A stretch of DNA of 40,154 nucleotides from Spongospora subterranea. Its lineage: Eukaryota > Endomyxa > Phytomyxea > Plasmodiophorida > Plasmodiophoridae. The stretch is taken from contig OUQQ01000237.1 in the NCBI GenBank assembly GCA_900404475.1, positions 7,254 to 47,407 on the forward strand. Direction: 5' to 3'. Positions within the stretch are counted from its first letter, which is position 1, and every line of letters begins with the position of its first letter. Below the pieces are notes generated by a model, which saw nothing but the letters and a program-made list of their open reading frames with translations, was not told the DNA's origin and did no database searches. Position numbers and translations under genes: made by a program. Shown here piece by piece: positions 1-11,261 of the stretch.

Positions 1-640
1 ATCTGGCACGTGTTGATCGCATATTTTACCCCACAAAACATGTTGTCTTGGTCGACGATTTCGGCAAAGCAACGTGACGATGTACATCGCGCGTACCTTT
101 TTCGCATTGTGTGCGAGTCGACTAAACGGTAAATCGTCAGTTTCTTCGTGGACGAAATTACATTTCACCAGGTCGGATTTGAAAATACTATGCGATGCCA
201 TGACTTTTTAACTGCCTTCAACGCAGATGCGTCCTGAATGCCGATCTCAACAGCAAACCGATATTGCCATTGTCAGAGACGGATTCACTAGCAGAGTCAG
301 CCAAAATCTGATCGCGTGGGTGTTGGTGAACCTATCTTGGTTGTAGGCAATCCCACTGTTGGGTGTTCCTGATCCAGGCCTGGGGTAGCCGTCAACTCCT
401 TGGCGCACTTTTTCATTTGGGCGCCGAAGACCCTACCGGTATTCCTCGGTGGTGATAATCCTCAGTGTGGTTGGTTAAAACCCTACCGTGGGTGTGGCCA
501 GTTCTTTTTCTCCTAAATGTATCCACACATACTGTACACTGTCATTTCAAAAAATCCGTATCACCTGAAGGAAACGAAAATTTTAATATGTAGAACGACT
601 ACCCCGTTCATGTTTCCGAAAAGTTTCTGCCGTTGCTCCC

Positions 641-681
641 AATAGAACGCCTAGGCGTTTGAATTCGAATAGAACGCCTAG
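641..681 (+). repeat. 14-bp direct repeat pair
   Basis: The 14-mer AATAGAACGCCTAG occurs at 641-654 and again at 668-681, and a degraded third version (ACAACGCCTCG) follows shortly after. The first copy overlaps the palindrome CGCCTAGGCG. The function is unknown; it could be a protein-binding array or a chance microduplication. Confidence 0.6.
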
Positions 682-1010
682 TGGGCGCACTATTCGAACA
701 CAACGCCTCGGGGGAAGACGGTAGGAACGATTGCGGGGAACACGAGCAATACAGTTCAAGTTACTCATAAAGCCACTTTTATGCCATTAAGACGTTTTCT
801 TGCCTGCTTGTTGGCGCATTTGCCACTGGGCAAATTTCCGAACCTCTAAAAATGCAGCATTTGCAGATGAGCCACCTGCCAGCAGGATTCCTAGCGATCA
901 CTGGCAAGCGGTAACTGTTCATTGGCAGTCCACATCCATACGGCAGATCTGCTGCTCAACTGACGTCGATATCCGACATCTCAGAATTGCTGCATCAGTG
1001 GTAGCGTGTA

Positions 1011-1080
1011 AGTCGACCCTGGTTAGTGGTTACACGTGTTGTAACTTGTGACTCGACTTTGGTAACAAGTGATACACGTG
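1011..1080 (+). repeat. Imperfect ~40-bp tandem repeat with TACACGTG cores
   Basis: Two imperfect units each contain TCGAC (1013-1017 and 1053-1057) followed by a TGGT-rich spacer and then TACACGTG (1031-1038 and 1073-1080). CACGTG is the E-box/G-box core bound by bHLH and bZIP factors in many eukaryotes. The pair lies 130-180 bp upstream of the next gene start, so a promoter role is possible but is inferred only from position and motif. Confidence 0.45.
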
Positions 1081-1208
1081 CCAGTTGTATCGTACCCTCG
1101 ACCGCAGTCATGTGGCGTATTTAACTCGCCCACAACTGCGTTACGTCAGGGGGACTCAGCCTCAAAGGGGGTACTGGGCTCCTTTGTCGATATTTTCTGG
1201 GGCCAATA

Positions 1209-3580
1209 ATGGAGGGCCCAATCATGAGCCGGATCATGATCATATTTCGCCTGGGCCGATTGCATATGACCATGTTTAGCGCCATCACTTACGTGGCCAC
1301 TTCTATCGTCGCATGCGATGTCCTGAACATCGCTCTGAATCCATGGCGTCTATTCACGTCGTACCTGTTCGTGTTCTCCTGCCAGATGGTCGCCCATTAT
1401 CTTGGCGAGTATTACGATGTCGCCTCAGATCGTAAATACTCGCCGTCCGACCGTGGTAAATTTCCATCTTATTATCGGCTGTGATAGGTCTGAACAGTTA
1501 TGGAAGCCGATTAACTGGCGGATCTGGCGTTTTCAAATCAGGATCCATAAATACTCGAATATCTCTAATCATGTCCTCAGTGTTTATCGCGTTTTCTCTG
1601 ATCCTTATCGTGTTCGTTCTTCCCCGCCATCTCTCATATTTATCACTATCTATGATTGCTATCGCTTATCAATATTCAGCGCCGCCGTTTAGCCTCAACC
1701 ACCGCGCCCTGGGCGAGCTGGCCGCCGTTGTCGTTCAGAACATTCTCTTGCCGCTGTTCGCCGCATCGTCCCAGTCTGACGAGTTTAGATCCGTTTTCGA
1801 CGCTCGCCTATCTCACATCATATGGCCATCGTCATTTATCAAATTCTCATTATTCCTGATACTGAATCTCAACGATCGCCGTCCTGATTGGCTTGCAGGC
1901 AAGGTCACAATCCCTGTCTTATGCGGTGATCGATTCGCGATTAACCTTTCCGCCGCCTCTATGCTGCTGGCGTACATTTCCGTCTGGGTCACAATGCCAA
2001 CTCTATCGATGAGAATAGCAGCCATGGCGTCATTCCCGCTAGGTGTTTATATCATATTCAGGGCGCGATATCGCACTCCATATCGATACGACGATATCGT
2101 GGCCTTGTCGCTGCAGCATTGCTCGTTAGTAATCTGGGCAATCCTATTGGACACGTCATCCAGAAGAGCTTGGAATATCGGTATGGAATGGAGTATGGTC
2201 GTCGTGGCGTTCCTCTTCCAGTACTTTATCAAATCGTGTCAATCGATTCGATCGCTATCAGCGGTCTCCGGAAACCACAACCCAGATCCATCTCCTGTAG
2301 TTATATGTGGTGCTGGTGTTGCCGGCCTCACATCAGCCATCGTTCTACATCGTTTGGGAATACCGTTCGTCGTGATCGACAAGCGATCTGCCAAGGATTC
2401 CGGTGACGGTGCAGATCTAGCGTTATGGCCTGCCGCCGTCCTCATTCTTCGAGAGTTGGGCGTTCCCCAATCTGTATTCGATAACCATAGTCGACCAATT
2501 GATTGGGTGCACATGCAGCGTATGAGCGATAATCATCTTCTCCATCGTGTTGATATGAGAGCTGTCACTCAAGGTACTGGTGAACGATTCCGCCTTATAC
2601 CGCGCCGCGTATTACTCGATCAGTTAGCGGTTCTGGTTCCAAACGCTGTCCTGCGGTACGACACGAAACTGGTGGATATACAAGGCGACGCATCCGAAAG
2701 TAGTGTTCGCGTGATCATGGAGAATATGGGGGATCATTCATCATTGCCGACGGTGATCAATAGCAGATTGGTTATCGGTGCTGATGGGGTGTACTCAGCC
2801 GTCAGGGGATTTGTTCAGGGAGCAAAGGAACCGGTACGATATTGTGGTGAGGTCTGCTATCGTGGGACAATCGATATACCTGCTCAAGATCAAGGTGCGG
2901 AACTTAACACTGCAACGTTTACTTTCCCCAGAATATATCGCCAGGTACTTGGCGTCCTATCCCCCAACACCATGACAATCCATTACGGGAACGGGCTTCG
3001 AGCTGCGTTTGGAATGATTGACGGCGATCAACAGCAGAAAGGGTATTGGTGGGTAAAACAGTGCCAATCGGACCAGGCTAAACCAGATCGATCAAAATGG
3101 CCTGATTATCTCAAGCAATTGTACGACCTGACTGAAACCTCCAACCTGTATCGCCATCCGATCATCGATCGTAAATCGGACGCTGGCAGTTGGTCTGCCT
3201 TCCGATCGGTTCTAGTTGGGGACGCAGCACATCCGGTGACACCGAATATGGGCCAAGGGGCGTGTATGGCGATTGAGGATGGGTTCATATTGAGCACACT
3301 CATTGGTGAGTACCACAAGTACGCTGATGGAGATATTGAAGCGTGTTATCAATATGAGACAAAGAGGCGTGGTCATGTCAGGTCGATCGCTAAATCATCG
3401 TATATTCAGAGCAAGATCGGTCAGTTCAGCAACCCGACAATGGTTTGGATGCGAGATAATTTGCTCTATAATCTGCCCTCTGCGATCTTCGTTAACAAGC
3501 TCAGACAAAATAACGTCAACATTGCGCTTTTTTTGAGTTCATTTTCTTCACAAACAACTCGATCTGCCGATGCTTATTGA
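1209..3580 (+). CDS. UbiA-family prenyltransferase fused to FAD-dependent monooxygenase
   Basis: Two exons: 1209-1431 and 1488-3580 (intron 56 nt, GTAAAT...GATAG), giving about 771 residues. A donor at 1456 is also in phase and would leave a 32-nt intron, which is shorter than the other introns here. The N-terminal ~300 residues form a polytopic UbiA domain: first aspartate motif EYYDVASD, then the RLTGGSGVF element typical of MenA-like members, and second motif NDRRPDWLAGK. From about residue 343 a group A flavin monooxygenase follows without any stop: GAGVAGL dinucleotide fold, GADGVYSAVR (DG motif) and GDAAHPVTPNMGQG (GD motif), most like zeaxanthin-epoxidase/aromatic hydroxylase proteins. 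The first half should transfer a polyprenyl chain to an aromatic acceptor in a membrane; the second should hydroxylate or epoxidise with NAD(P)H and O2. Substrates are unknown. The start is the first of several in-frame ATGs. Confidence 0.85.
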
Positions 3581-3681
3581 TTAAACTGTACGAAGCGTTT
3601 TAGCTATGTCCATTTTGATATGGGGAAATACGTATTGTATAGATATTGGGACCATTGATATGAAATCCAGTATTGGTGTGT

Positions 3682-6063
3682 TCATTGTGGCCTAGCAAAC
3701 TCATCATCGTCGCTGTCTTCAAAAGACAGAGCCCGATTAACAGACGTGGTGCTCATAGACGACCGCCTGCGGCTAAGGATGGGAGAATGAATTTGTGCTA
3801 AGACACTGGCTGGTCTTGGATCCATATGCGGCGATTCCCTGACTGATAACCCGAATAAAGTCGCTCGACGACGAGGGGTAAAAGCTTCGCTTGGAAGAGC
3901 TGATGGCCGTGAGGGTGACGCTTCCACGAGAATGTTGGACTTTGGTTTAACAAGAGGAACAGGGACACATTCCGCCGCTCCGCTTGAAACGAACTTCGAA
4001 TCCGATTTACGCCGTTTAGACAATCGATCGGTAAATGAAGGATTCCATCGCAGCGTGTTTTCTACACGACTAGAACTGGCAATATGGCCGCTAATGGTTC
4101 GCCTACGTTTCAATGACCCCTCTTGAGATATCATGTTCAAAAGGGCAGATCCTTCATCAAACGGCCATGACCCGCCGCTAGCAGACAGCGATCGGGTAGA
4201 CGACAGGTTGAATTCCGAGACGGCGAAAAACTTCTCGTCGTCCACGGTTTCAGAATCGTTTAACAATGGCGTAATTGTTTGAACTACGGTGCACGGTTCT
4301 TGGGTTGATTCAATATCATTGCATAGCTGGCTGGGAGGTTTAATGTCCAGATCTTCGTATAATTCAAGCAACGTCAGAGGAAACCTGAGCCCGTACCACT
4401 TGTACAGGGTTTTCCCTAGAAAACGTTGCAAAGACCCAGGACACGCATCCACCGATAAAACGGCTAGGGTAGACGACTGACTTCGAAGTGAATTCAAAAG
4501 CGACTCTTCAAGAGGATCAGGCAGTTGTTTCAATCTTGATAACTCAAACGTGAGAATTAGCTGTAGCTGTAGAAATCGAAGGCGGATTTCAGGAGCTGCA
4601 TTGGATAGACGATGATCCCGATCGTCAGCATGTTGAGTAAGCTTATCAATCATCAGAGTATGTCTATCTTGTTTTCCACTTGGAATGACGCTCCGTTCAA
4701 CGTCGCGAAGTGCGGCAACACATTGTTCATGCGGAAGTTCACCATTGACAACTTGGTTAAACCAGACATCAACGGCATCTTGTGGAGGCTCAGACGCTTC
4801 AGTGATTTTTACCAACGAATCTTGTCCAGCTAATAGGCGCCTGATGTTTTCCAAACGACTTTCAAACGTAGCCCGTGTTTCCGAAAGTGATTCACATTCT
4901 GCCTCAATGAGTTCTTCTGCCACCTTACAATACGTTTCGCGGCCTAAGTCGTCGATCATTTCCCCATGGAAAGAGTTACCAATTGTTGGTAAATCAGTTG
5001 TTAGGGTCCATATATTGGAGGCATTGGCACTGAAAACCGAATTTTCAGGCAAATCGGTCCGATTCAGTTGCAGAAAAACTTTGTCGTAGAGCTCTTCGCC
5101 AACGTTATGTATATACAACATAGAATCTACTAATATGATCGGCATGACCGAGACACATGGGTTGAGAGTTTGTCTTACCGGTGATGGGGAAAAGGACGCC
5201 ATAAACGTTATCATAACGAACAACGACGATCTTGTTTTCTGCGAACATAGCAGACAAGCCCGCATGACAGCGACGTATAAACATCCAGGAGATTGACGAC
5301 TCCAGGCAACTGTTGGAGCATATCAACGTCTTCATACACCAGCGACGGTCTAGCGCATATAACGCCTCAATTTTTCCTTTGATATTGAAAGCTTTGACTG
5401 GAACGGCAGACCCATCCGGCCAGACAAAGTTAGACTTAACAACGGTCATACTATGAGGGGGATTGATAGGCAACGTTCTAATTCTGAAAAATTTCAAATG
5501 TGTAGATAGCTGCTTCGGGACAATGAGCGCGCCTCCGGATTTAACCAGTACACGGGCAAACGACAGCGTTGCCGCTTTTGGCGGCTCCGTTGACGTGTCA
5601 AACCAGTACATTTTGGTTTTCTTGAGAATCAGCATGAAAACGCGCATTGCCCTGGTGCATGCGGATGAGAGCGGACACCGCGGTGCATTTCCAATTACTA
5701 TCACGGTTTTGTAAGACGTAATCATTTCTTGTAATGTGGAAAACAGGGCTGGAAAAATAACATCAATAAATAGCACAACTGTTGAATTTTAATATAATCA
5801 CCATGCAGATTCTGTGATTGAGCATCAACTGTAAGAACCTCAGACGATGCGGGCAATTTTTGCCATCCATTGATTAATCCAGAATACGCTTGAGTGGAAG
5901 ATCTTGTTTGTCGAGGGATGAGTCGCCGCGTGCGGCTGATCCTCGTCGTCGGCCAGAATGTAAAGCAGCAGGGTTTGTTGTCAGGCAGTAGGGCCAATAC
6001 GCCCCTGCGCACCACGGCCGTGTCTACATCGTGCGGAGTCCCAAGCCCGATCAATAGCGACAT
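3682..6063 (-). CDS. Treslin/Sld3-like DNA replication initiation protein (candidate)
   Basis: Exons 6063-5802, 5748-5179 and 5129-3682 give about 759 residues. The 49-nt second intron is firm; the first can end at 5749 (53 nt, preferred) or 5779 (23 nt), both in phase. The N-terminus (MSLLIGLGTP) resembles the von Willebrand-like start of Treslin/TICRR. A later segment, KTKMYWFDTS followed by a VLVKSGGALIVP stretch, parallels the Treslin element of an YWVDTT core followed by a GGTVLP turn. The C-terminal ~150 residues are basic and rich in SP/TP sites (for example TPRRRATLFGLS and SPILSRRRSS). In Sld3/Treslin such sites are CDK targets that bind Dpb11/TopBP1 during origin firing. The identification rests on remembered motif similarity only and the family evolves fast. 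It could be another SP/TP-rich nuclear protein. Stops of this gene and the upstream gene are 102 bp apart, tail to tail. Confidence 0.5.
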
Positions 6064-6323
6064 CCCCCCGCCCAAACCCACATCAATCGGCCGCAGCGAA
6101 CGCACGCTTATTCGGGTCTCCAACCAATCAGACACATCATATTATCGATTATGATCCTCAATGATCTGTTACATATCATCAAGATACACCCTCAGCTGAA
6201 CAATCTCAGCGTTGTGTAACAGTAGTACCTAGTCGTACATGGTGTGGGGCTCACAGTACAATCATGGATACACTATGTATGTGTACATATGGCGACCGGA
6301 ATGGCCAAGAATGAATGGTCATC
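6064..6323. promoter_or_regulatory. Putative bidirectional promoter
   Basis: This 260-bp interval separates the start of the minus-strand Treslin-like gene from the first plausible ATG of the plus-strand gene at 6324, so it must hold both promoters if both starts are right. A CCAAT pentamer lies at 6124-6128. No clear TATA element is visible. The assignment is positional. Confidence 0.35.
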
Positions 6324-8130
6324 ATGAACGGTTCACCTCACGGCTGGAGCGAAAATTCAACGTTGAACAACGATGAACTCTATAGGAAGCTTGTCGATAT
6401 TAATAGCGTTGAAAAGAGTGATTTAGTCGGTCGGTCGTTGCCGAGATCGGAGGTACGCACAGGTTTTGCATAGAGGCATATCTCATGCAATTATGTATCG
6501 GGTTATTGATGGCGTCGCCGTAAATCCCGTTCACAGTGGGTGCAAGCACGGTCTGGAGAACAAATTCAATTGGTTTTACTGGAACTTAAACCGATCTCTC
6601 TCTTGTCGTCATTGTCGTTCTAATGCAGAATCCCATTACCTGGAGCCGGAATTGCAAGCTCGATTATATCGAGAAAAGGATGGGGCGGCATTTGTGCCAG
6701 GCGCTCCAGACCCGGGTAAAACAGGGGGCAGTCCAGTGCAGATTCAGGTGACTGGGATTGACGTATCAGCAAGAGAACGACCGAATGACAACGTGAACGT
6801 ACAGGACTGGATCAATTCTTCTGAGGATCACAGACGACAATCGCAAACAATGGACCGCTCAGAATCATCGTTCTCATATAGATCGGATACCGACACTGAA
6901 GATCGTTTAGAAGTTGAAAAAAAGGGCACACCTGCTAAGGATGCTGACTCGAGCATTGCACCACAACCGACTCCAATATCGCCATTGAAAATAAGAACAA
7001 CACCGATGCCTCGAACTTTGAAGGAACCGGAGCAAGCATTGGCAACGCCTCAAGCCTTCTCTGTACCAGTTCAGGATGATTTACGGCCTAATCTCACACA
7101 ATCGGTACCACCGTCCACAACACCACAAGCTCCAGGACGATGGCCATTGCTACAAAAGGATACAGGAATTGACTGGAACGAAATTTTGAAAATTGAGCAA
7201 AAAAAGGGGCAAGAGCTCTTTGAAAGATACTCAACTCTAACTACTCCACCCATTTCTCCATCAGCGGAAATCCAGACAACAGATCGCGTGGAATCGTCCC
7301 CTGACAGTCGTCCACAAGCCAAACGTCGGAAATTGATCAGAGGCGAACGCGTCTCCGGTCGACGACAAGCTGCTGCACAGTATCCTGCAATATTACCCGC
7401 GAGGCGTCCAGGCCCAGAACGGTCAGAATATGAAGACGAATTCACGGTTCCGTCTGCAAGATATGTCGCAACGCCCGAGGTTCATGAAGCGGAGGACAGT
7501 GTTCCAGCTGTCACACCGCAGTTAGCACCAACAGTTGCCCAAACGGTACAGCCTTCCGAAGTTGAGATTCCGGCGGTATTGAATCCAAGAACATTTCAAC
7601 CAATTAGCCAGTCGACAAGTACGTATATGAATCCATCAGAACGGGATGAACGTGTGGGATCCATGAAACCATCAGGCGGTTTCGATGCTGAATCGCAACA
7701 ATTTTTGGTTCAAGAGCATACTCAAGCCCCAGAACAAGTTCCGCGTTGGCAAGACGCTATGAGAAAACGTGAAAATGTTTGGGGTCCAACATCGGAAAAT
7801 GACGATGCGTTCAGAGATCCGACAAGGTTCGCCAGGCGCCCAACTCAAACATACCATAGGGACCAAGTTGGAGGAGCGTTGAATATGATCGGCCAAGAAA
7901 TGAGGGTGGAATATCGAGATAATCCCGGCGCCAGACCATCTGGCTCGGGCGACATAAGAGTTCAGATGGAAACGGGTAAAAAACAACCAAAAGACTCTCG
8001 GGTACGGCTTCCGTTGTCGGAAAGTCGGGACGCATTCAACGAATCGGTAATCAGGGGAATGTCGGACGTTAGCTTCAACCACAGCCGGTATCATCGTAAG
8101 AAATGGCTTCAAACTACTTGGTCATTGTAG
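6324..8130 (+). CDS. Proline/serine-rich protein of unknown function
   Basis: The frame 6466-8130 is open and its downstream part is convincingly coding, with S/T/P/E-rich, low-complexity composition. It includes a basic patch (AKRRKLIRGER), a small helical-looking segment around DWNEILKIEQKKG and a conserved-looking basic end (RYHRKKWLQTTWSL). Upstream, an ATG at 6324 opens a separate frame (ending at about 6452 at a GTACGC donor) that looks coding. A second short frame at 6537-6600 (GEQIQLVLLELKP) also looks coding, in phase if an 84-nt intron 6453-6536 is removed. I could not join that exon to the main frame with consistent phase, so the N-terminus is unresolved. No family was recognised; it may be a scaffold or nuclear regulatory protein. 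Confidence 0.55.
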
Positions 8131-8202
8131 ATTTTTGAACAGGTTTTAGGATTTCCTCCGCCCGATCAGCACCCGACATTTCCTAACGTTGCGCTATCCG
8201 AA

Positions 8203-8363
8203 TATTCTTCACGATTCCTAATATAAACAATATCACTGTTGATTGAACATGAGCTGAGGCATTGAATGGTCAATTCAGTCGCTTCCACTTGTATATTCTT
8301 CACGATTCCTAGGATAAACAATATCATTGTTGATTGAACATTAGCTGAGGCATCGAGCGGTCA
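8203..8363 (+). repeat. 70-bp imperfect direct repeat, 91-bp period
   Basis: Positions 8203-8272 and 8294-8363 are two 70-bp copies differing at only a handful of sites (both begin TATTCTTCACGATTCCTA and end GGTCA). They lie just downstream of the unknown proline-rich gene. The copies are close enough to be a fairly recent tandem duplication. No coding potential was found; they could lie in the 3' UTR or in an intergenic regulatory region. Confidence 0.8.
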
Positions 8364-9251
8364 TTCTTAAAAGCAATGCTGCTGTAATAACTACAACCTG
8401 CGGGCATAGTTTTTTGGAACACCATTGCGCCAGGTCAAGTCACTTTATCGTAAACCGATTTTTAGCAAGATTGTTTCATTTTTTTTAAGAGCCAATCCGC
8501 TGAATAGACTCATATCCAACCAGTTCGGATACTAGTAAAAAATCCTAAACACTTCGAATTGTTGCATGTATGTGTAGGGGTGGTAATCGAGAGCCCCCCC
8601 TGAACCCATTTGGCGGCGGGAACTGGAGAGGGAGATGACAGCCTAGGGCGAACCACCACCACTGCTACATAGCTGATCAAGAAGAACAATATTCTGCGAA
8701 TTCGAATAAATCTTTATACGTTGCTGAGATGGTCTCCCTACACGTAATCATATTGTGGTGATTCAAAAGGTCTTCATCACCACTGTCACCACTCTGTATT
8801 CGCTAATGTGTCTCCAAACACTGTGCAATGAAACCATAAAAACCGATTTCGTTTTGTTGCATGTCATTACGCCTTTTTGTATCTTCCTCCCTTTTTTCTT
8901 TCTTCATATCCCTACGTCTTCTTCTTATCCTCCCCTCCTCGGGGTTTTCCCGTTGTTCTCCCTGCTTTTCTCCTTCTCTTTCCCTTCCCCTTTTTCCTCT
9001 CCCCTATTCTGGTCCCCGAACCCCCAAAATCTACCCTCATGTACTCAGCCACGCCACCGCAGTCGGCCGGGTACCGGCTCCGGGTATCGACCAGAATTAT
9101 GACTGTGATTATTTCCGAAGAATCTATATATAGCTGCTGATCACAGTCAATTTACGGTGGACCAAACGGCCAACTGCTCGGCACAAAACGACCACCATGA
9201 CCTAACCAGGGGTCCACCCACCAACGGATCGGCATAAACGTTTTTCCGAAA
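8364..9251. other. Intergenic region with a long pyrimidine-rich tract
   Basis: No gene is recognisable. Positions of about 8871-9013 are almost purely C and T on the plus strand, a tract of roughly 140 bases that yields artificial low-complexity frames. A TATA-like string (TCTATATATAG) occurs at about 9123-9133, roughly 120 bp upstream of the ATG at 9252, and could be a core promoter element for that weakly supported gene. Confidence 0.5.
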
Positions 9252-9668
9252 ATGCATCCGTTTAGGTCGTTGTATGCTCCAGAGGATCCTCTCCTGGACT
9301 CTGTATGGCCTCTCGTCGGATCAGTGTTTACATATGCTGAGAAGGTCCATCCTGTTATACCAACCCCCGTCCGGCTGATTCCCCAAGTCATGATACCCGA
9401 GGACGAGAGAGGGGCTCTGCTTAAAGGGCATTGGACACCATACGATAACAGTCGTTTGGCAGCCTCTTGCAAATATCAGGTTCTGACGACTGGGCCTTCT
9501 GCACAATCTCACGCTCGTTCGTCGAGATATCCCCCACTGTCAAAGCATCACCCATCTGAGAATTCCTCAAAATGCAATGACAACAGCTTCAAAGCTACCA
9601 CAGAAACAATTCCTCTTGATGACCCAGTGCAGACTAGCTCGTTGTTCCTCCCAAGGAACCGTATTTAG
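9252..9668 (+). CDS. Hypothetical protein, weakly supported
   Basis: The frame opens with an ATG (MHPFRSLYAPEDPLLD) and runs 138 residues. The first ~80 residues have balanced, plausible protein composition; the remainder is S/T/P-rich and may be read-through past a splice site. A further open stretch at 9720-9880 contains a hydrophobic signal-like segment (VLVLILALNVLFASA) but cannot be joined convincingly. A TATA-like element lies about 120 bp upstream. No homologue was recognised. This may be part of a multi-exon gene whose structure I cannot resolve, or not a gene. Confidence 0.25.
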   Translation: MHPFRSLYAPEDPLLDSVWPLVGSVFTYAEKVHPVIPTPVRLIPQVMIPEDERGALLKGHWTPYDNSRLAASCKYQVLTTGPSAQSHARSSRYPPLSKHHPSENSSKCNDNSFKATTETIPLDDPVQTSSLFLPRNRI

Positions 9669-10101
9669 AGAATGGCACTACAGAAATGGGCGTTTGCTGA
9701 CCTCTGCCAAACGCCGTTCATCATCAAGTGCTGGTGCTGATATTGGCTCTCAACGTACTGTTCGCCAGTGCGGCGGAATCGTTCAGGTCATTTACGGCTC
9801 CTGACCTGACGATTGTTCGACCTCTCCAAACTGACTCCCCAGTTTCAACATCTTCCCCAAGTTATATAGATATATAAACCAGAGACATGCTTTCCATGAT
9901 TATCGTCTAAGGGGTCTCGAAGTTGTAAGGTTCACATCATCGACCTGTATAACTCAGTAGTTCTGTTTTCAATCACAGCGTTTCCGAGGGCGATTACATA
10001 CTCCACGATAGCTATCAAATATCGTTGTTTTAGTTTAACACTGTGACAGACAGGTTTCTGCACTGTCGAATTGCATTCAAAGCTGTTTTTTTCGGCGGAA
10101 C

Positions 10102-11231
10102 ATGTCCTTCTCAATTGAGTTCGAGAATTCCAGTCAAGAATATACCGCCGATCAAGAGATACGAGGGAGCGTTTGTTTCGTTGGAGAAGGTGCTCAAGCA
10201 GCAACGCCGAACATTCGTTTGGTTGTGGAAGGTGGCGTATTTTTGAACCTGTCACCACGAACGGTCGGGCTGTTCGAGGCTTTCTATTCGTCACTGAAAC
10301 CGATTGTTATACAACATCAACAACTGTCTCTGGTTCAGCTAAAAAAGGGTCAGACTCCCTGATCGCAGAACGAATCCGCGTTGCTCTAGAGTGGTTGACT
10401 ACTTTTCACAGTTCAACCAGGCCTTGCCCAGTTCCCGTTCCAGTTTCGCTTACAGGCACCCAAACCTGGTGGCCATCGTGGGATTTTCCCAACTTACAAA
10501 GGGAAATACATTTCCATAAGATATTGGGTATCCGTTTACACTGGAAAAGGATTTATCCCATCATCGCCAAAAGCCGTGAAGGATTTTGCGATCTTGGCGA
10601 ACTCTCCCATTCACGAATTTCGTCCCAGCCGTCATCCTTTCAAATCCCATGGATATTGTCACAGTTATGGTCAGTGTAATTTGAATCCAATTTAATTTGG
10701 GATTTTGAAAAAAACAACCGAGTTAGGTGAAAACGAAGATCAAATCGACCTGGAAATAGATATTGAAGGGTCTGTTGATAGCACAGTTTGCAGTATAAGA
10801 AATGAACCATTAGCGGGGGAGATCGCGATTCTACGGTCGACAAAACAAATCTCGTCGATAGCTTTGATAATGCATCGGATCGAGACATGTGGTAAATTTC
10901 TAGTTGGGCATATCATGCCAAAACCTGGATCAACCAATGAGTTGATTCATAGAGTACACCGAAGGCGCGATCTCTGAGAAGAGTGAGATTACATCTATAG
11001 AGGTCGCCACAGGAAATGTCGCCAGGGAGATGCCAATCCCTTTTCTCTTCATGTGGCCTAAAAAGAGATCCTGCCCAACCATTACCCACGAAGATTTCTC
11101 AGTAGAACTCTGCGATCCTGGCTTGCACAGATTGTTAATTTATTCTTTAGATTGCATTTGAAATTGAACTCAGAATCAACTTCTCTACGGGTCAGTATAT
11201 GGTTGAAAAAATTCCTGTAAAGCTGTACTAA
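10102..11231 (+). CDS. VPS26C: VPS26C (DSCR3), retriever complex arrestin-fold subunit
   Basis: Five exons: 10102-10348, 10412-10669 (or from 10421), 10727-10891, 10953-11101 and 11151-11231, giving 299 (or 296) residues against about 297 in human. All junctions are in phase. Diagnostic segments include TVGLFEAFYSSLKPI (human VGIFEAFYNSVKPI), the FPFQFRL turn, YKGKYISIRYWVSV (human YHGVFVNIQYTL), LAGEIAI with HRIETC, and a C-terminal EKIPVKLY matching the human end ENFPLKLC. VPS26C, VPS35L and VPS29 form retriever, which with the CCC complex recycles membrane cargo from endosomes independently of retromer. The first intron has a weak GTCAGA donor and two possible acceptors. Its stop lies 30 bp from that of the convergent gene downstream. 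Confidence 0.92.
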
Positions 11232-11261
11232 GGTGGTACTTTGAGAAAATTGGGTTAGAAA

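Larger units (their letters stand above)
1..1208. other. Upstream stretch with no recognisable gene
   Basis: Only short open frames occur here and none resembles a known family or joins by plausible introns into a conserved protein. Two small direct repeats are annotated separately. The last few hundred bases presumably contain the promoter and 5' UTR of the prenyltransferase-monooxygenase gene that starts at about 1209, but I cannot point to a clear core promoter element. Confidence 0.5.

Noticed and set aside
8755..9102. Frames encoding phenylalanine/serine/proline-rich peptides
   Set aside because: They arise from the pyrimidine tract, which is open in several frames at once; not evidence of coding.
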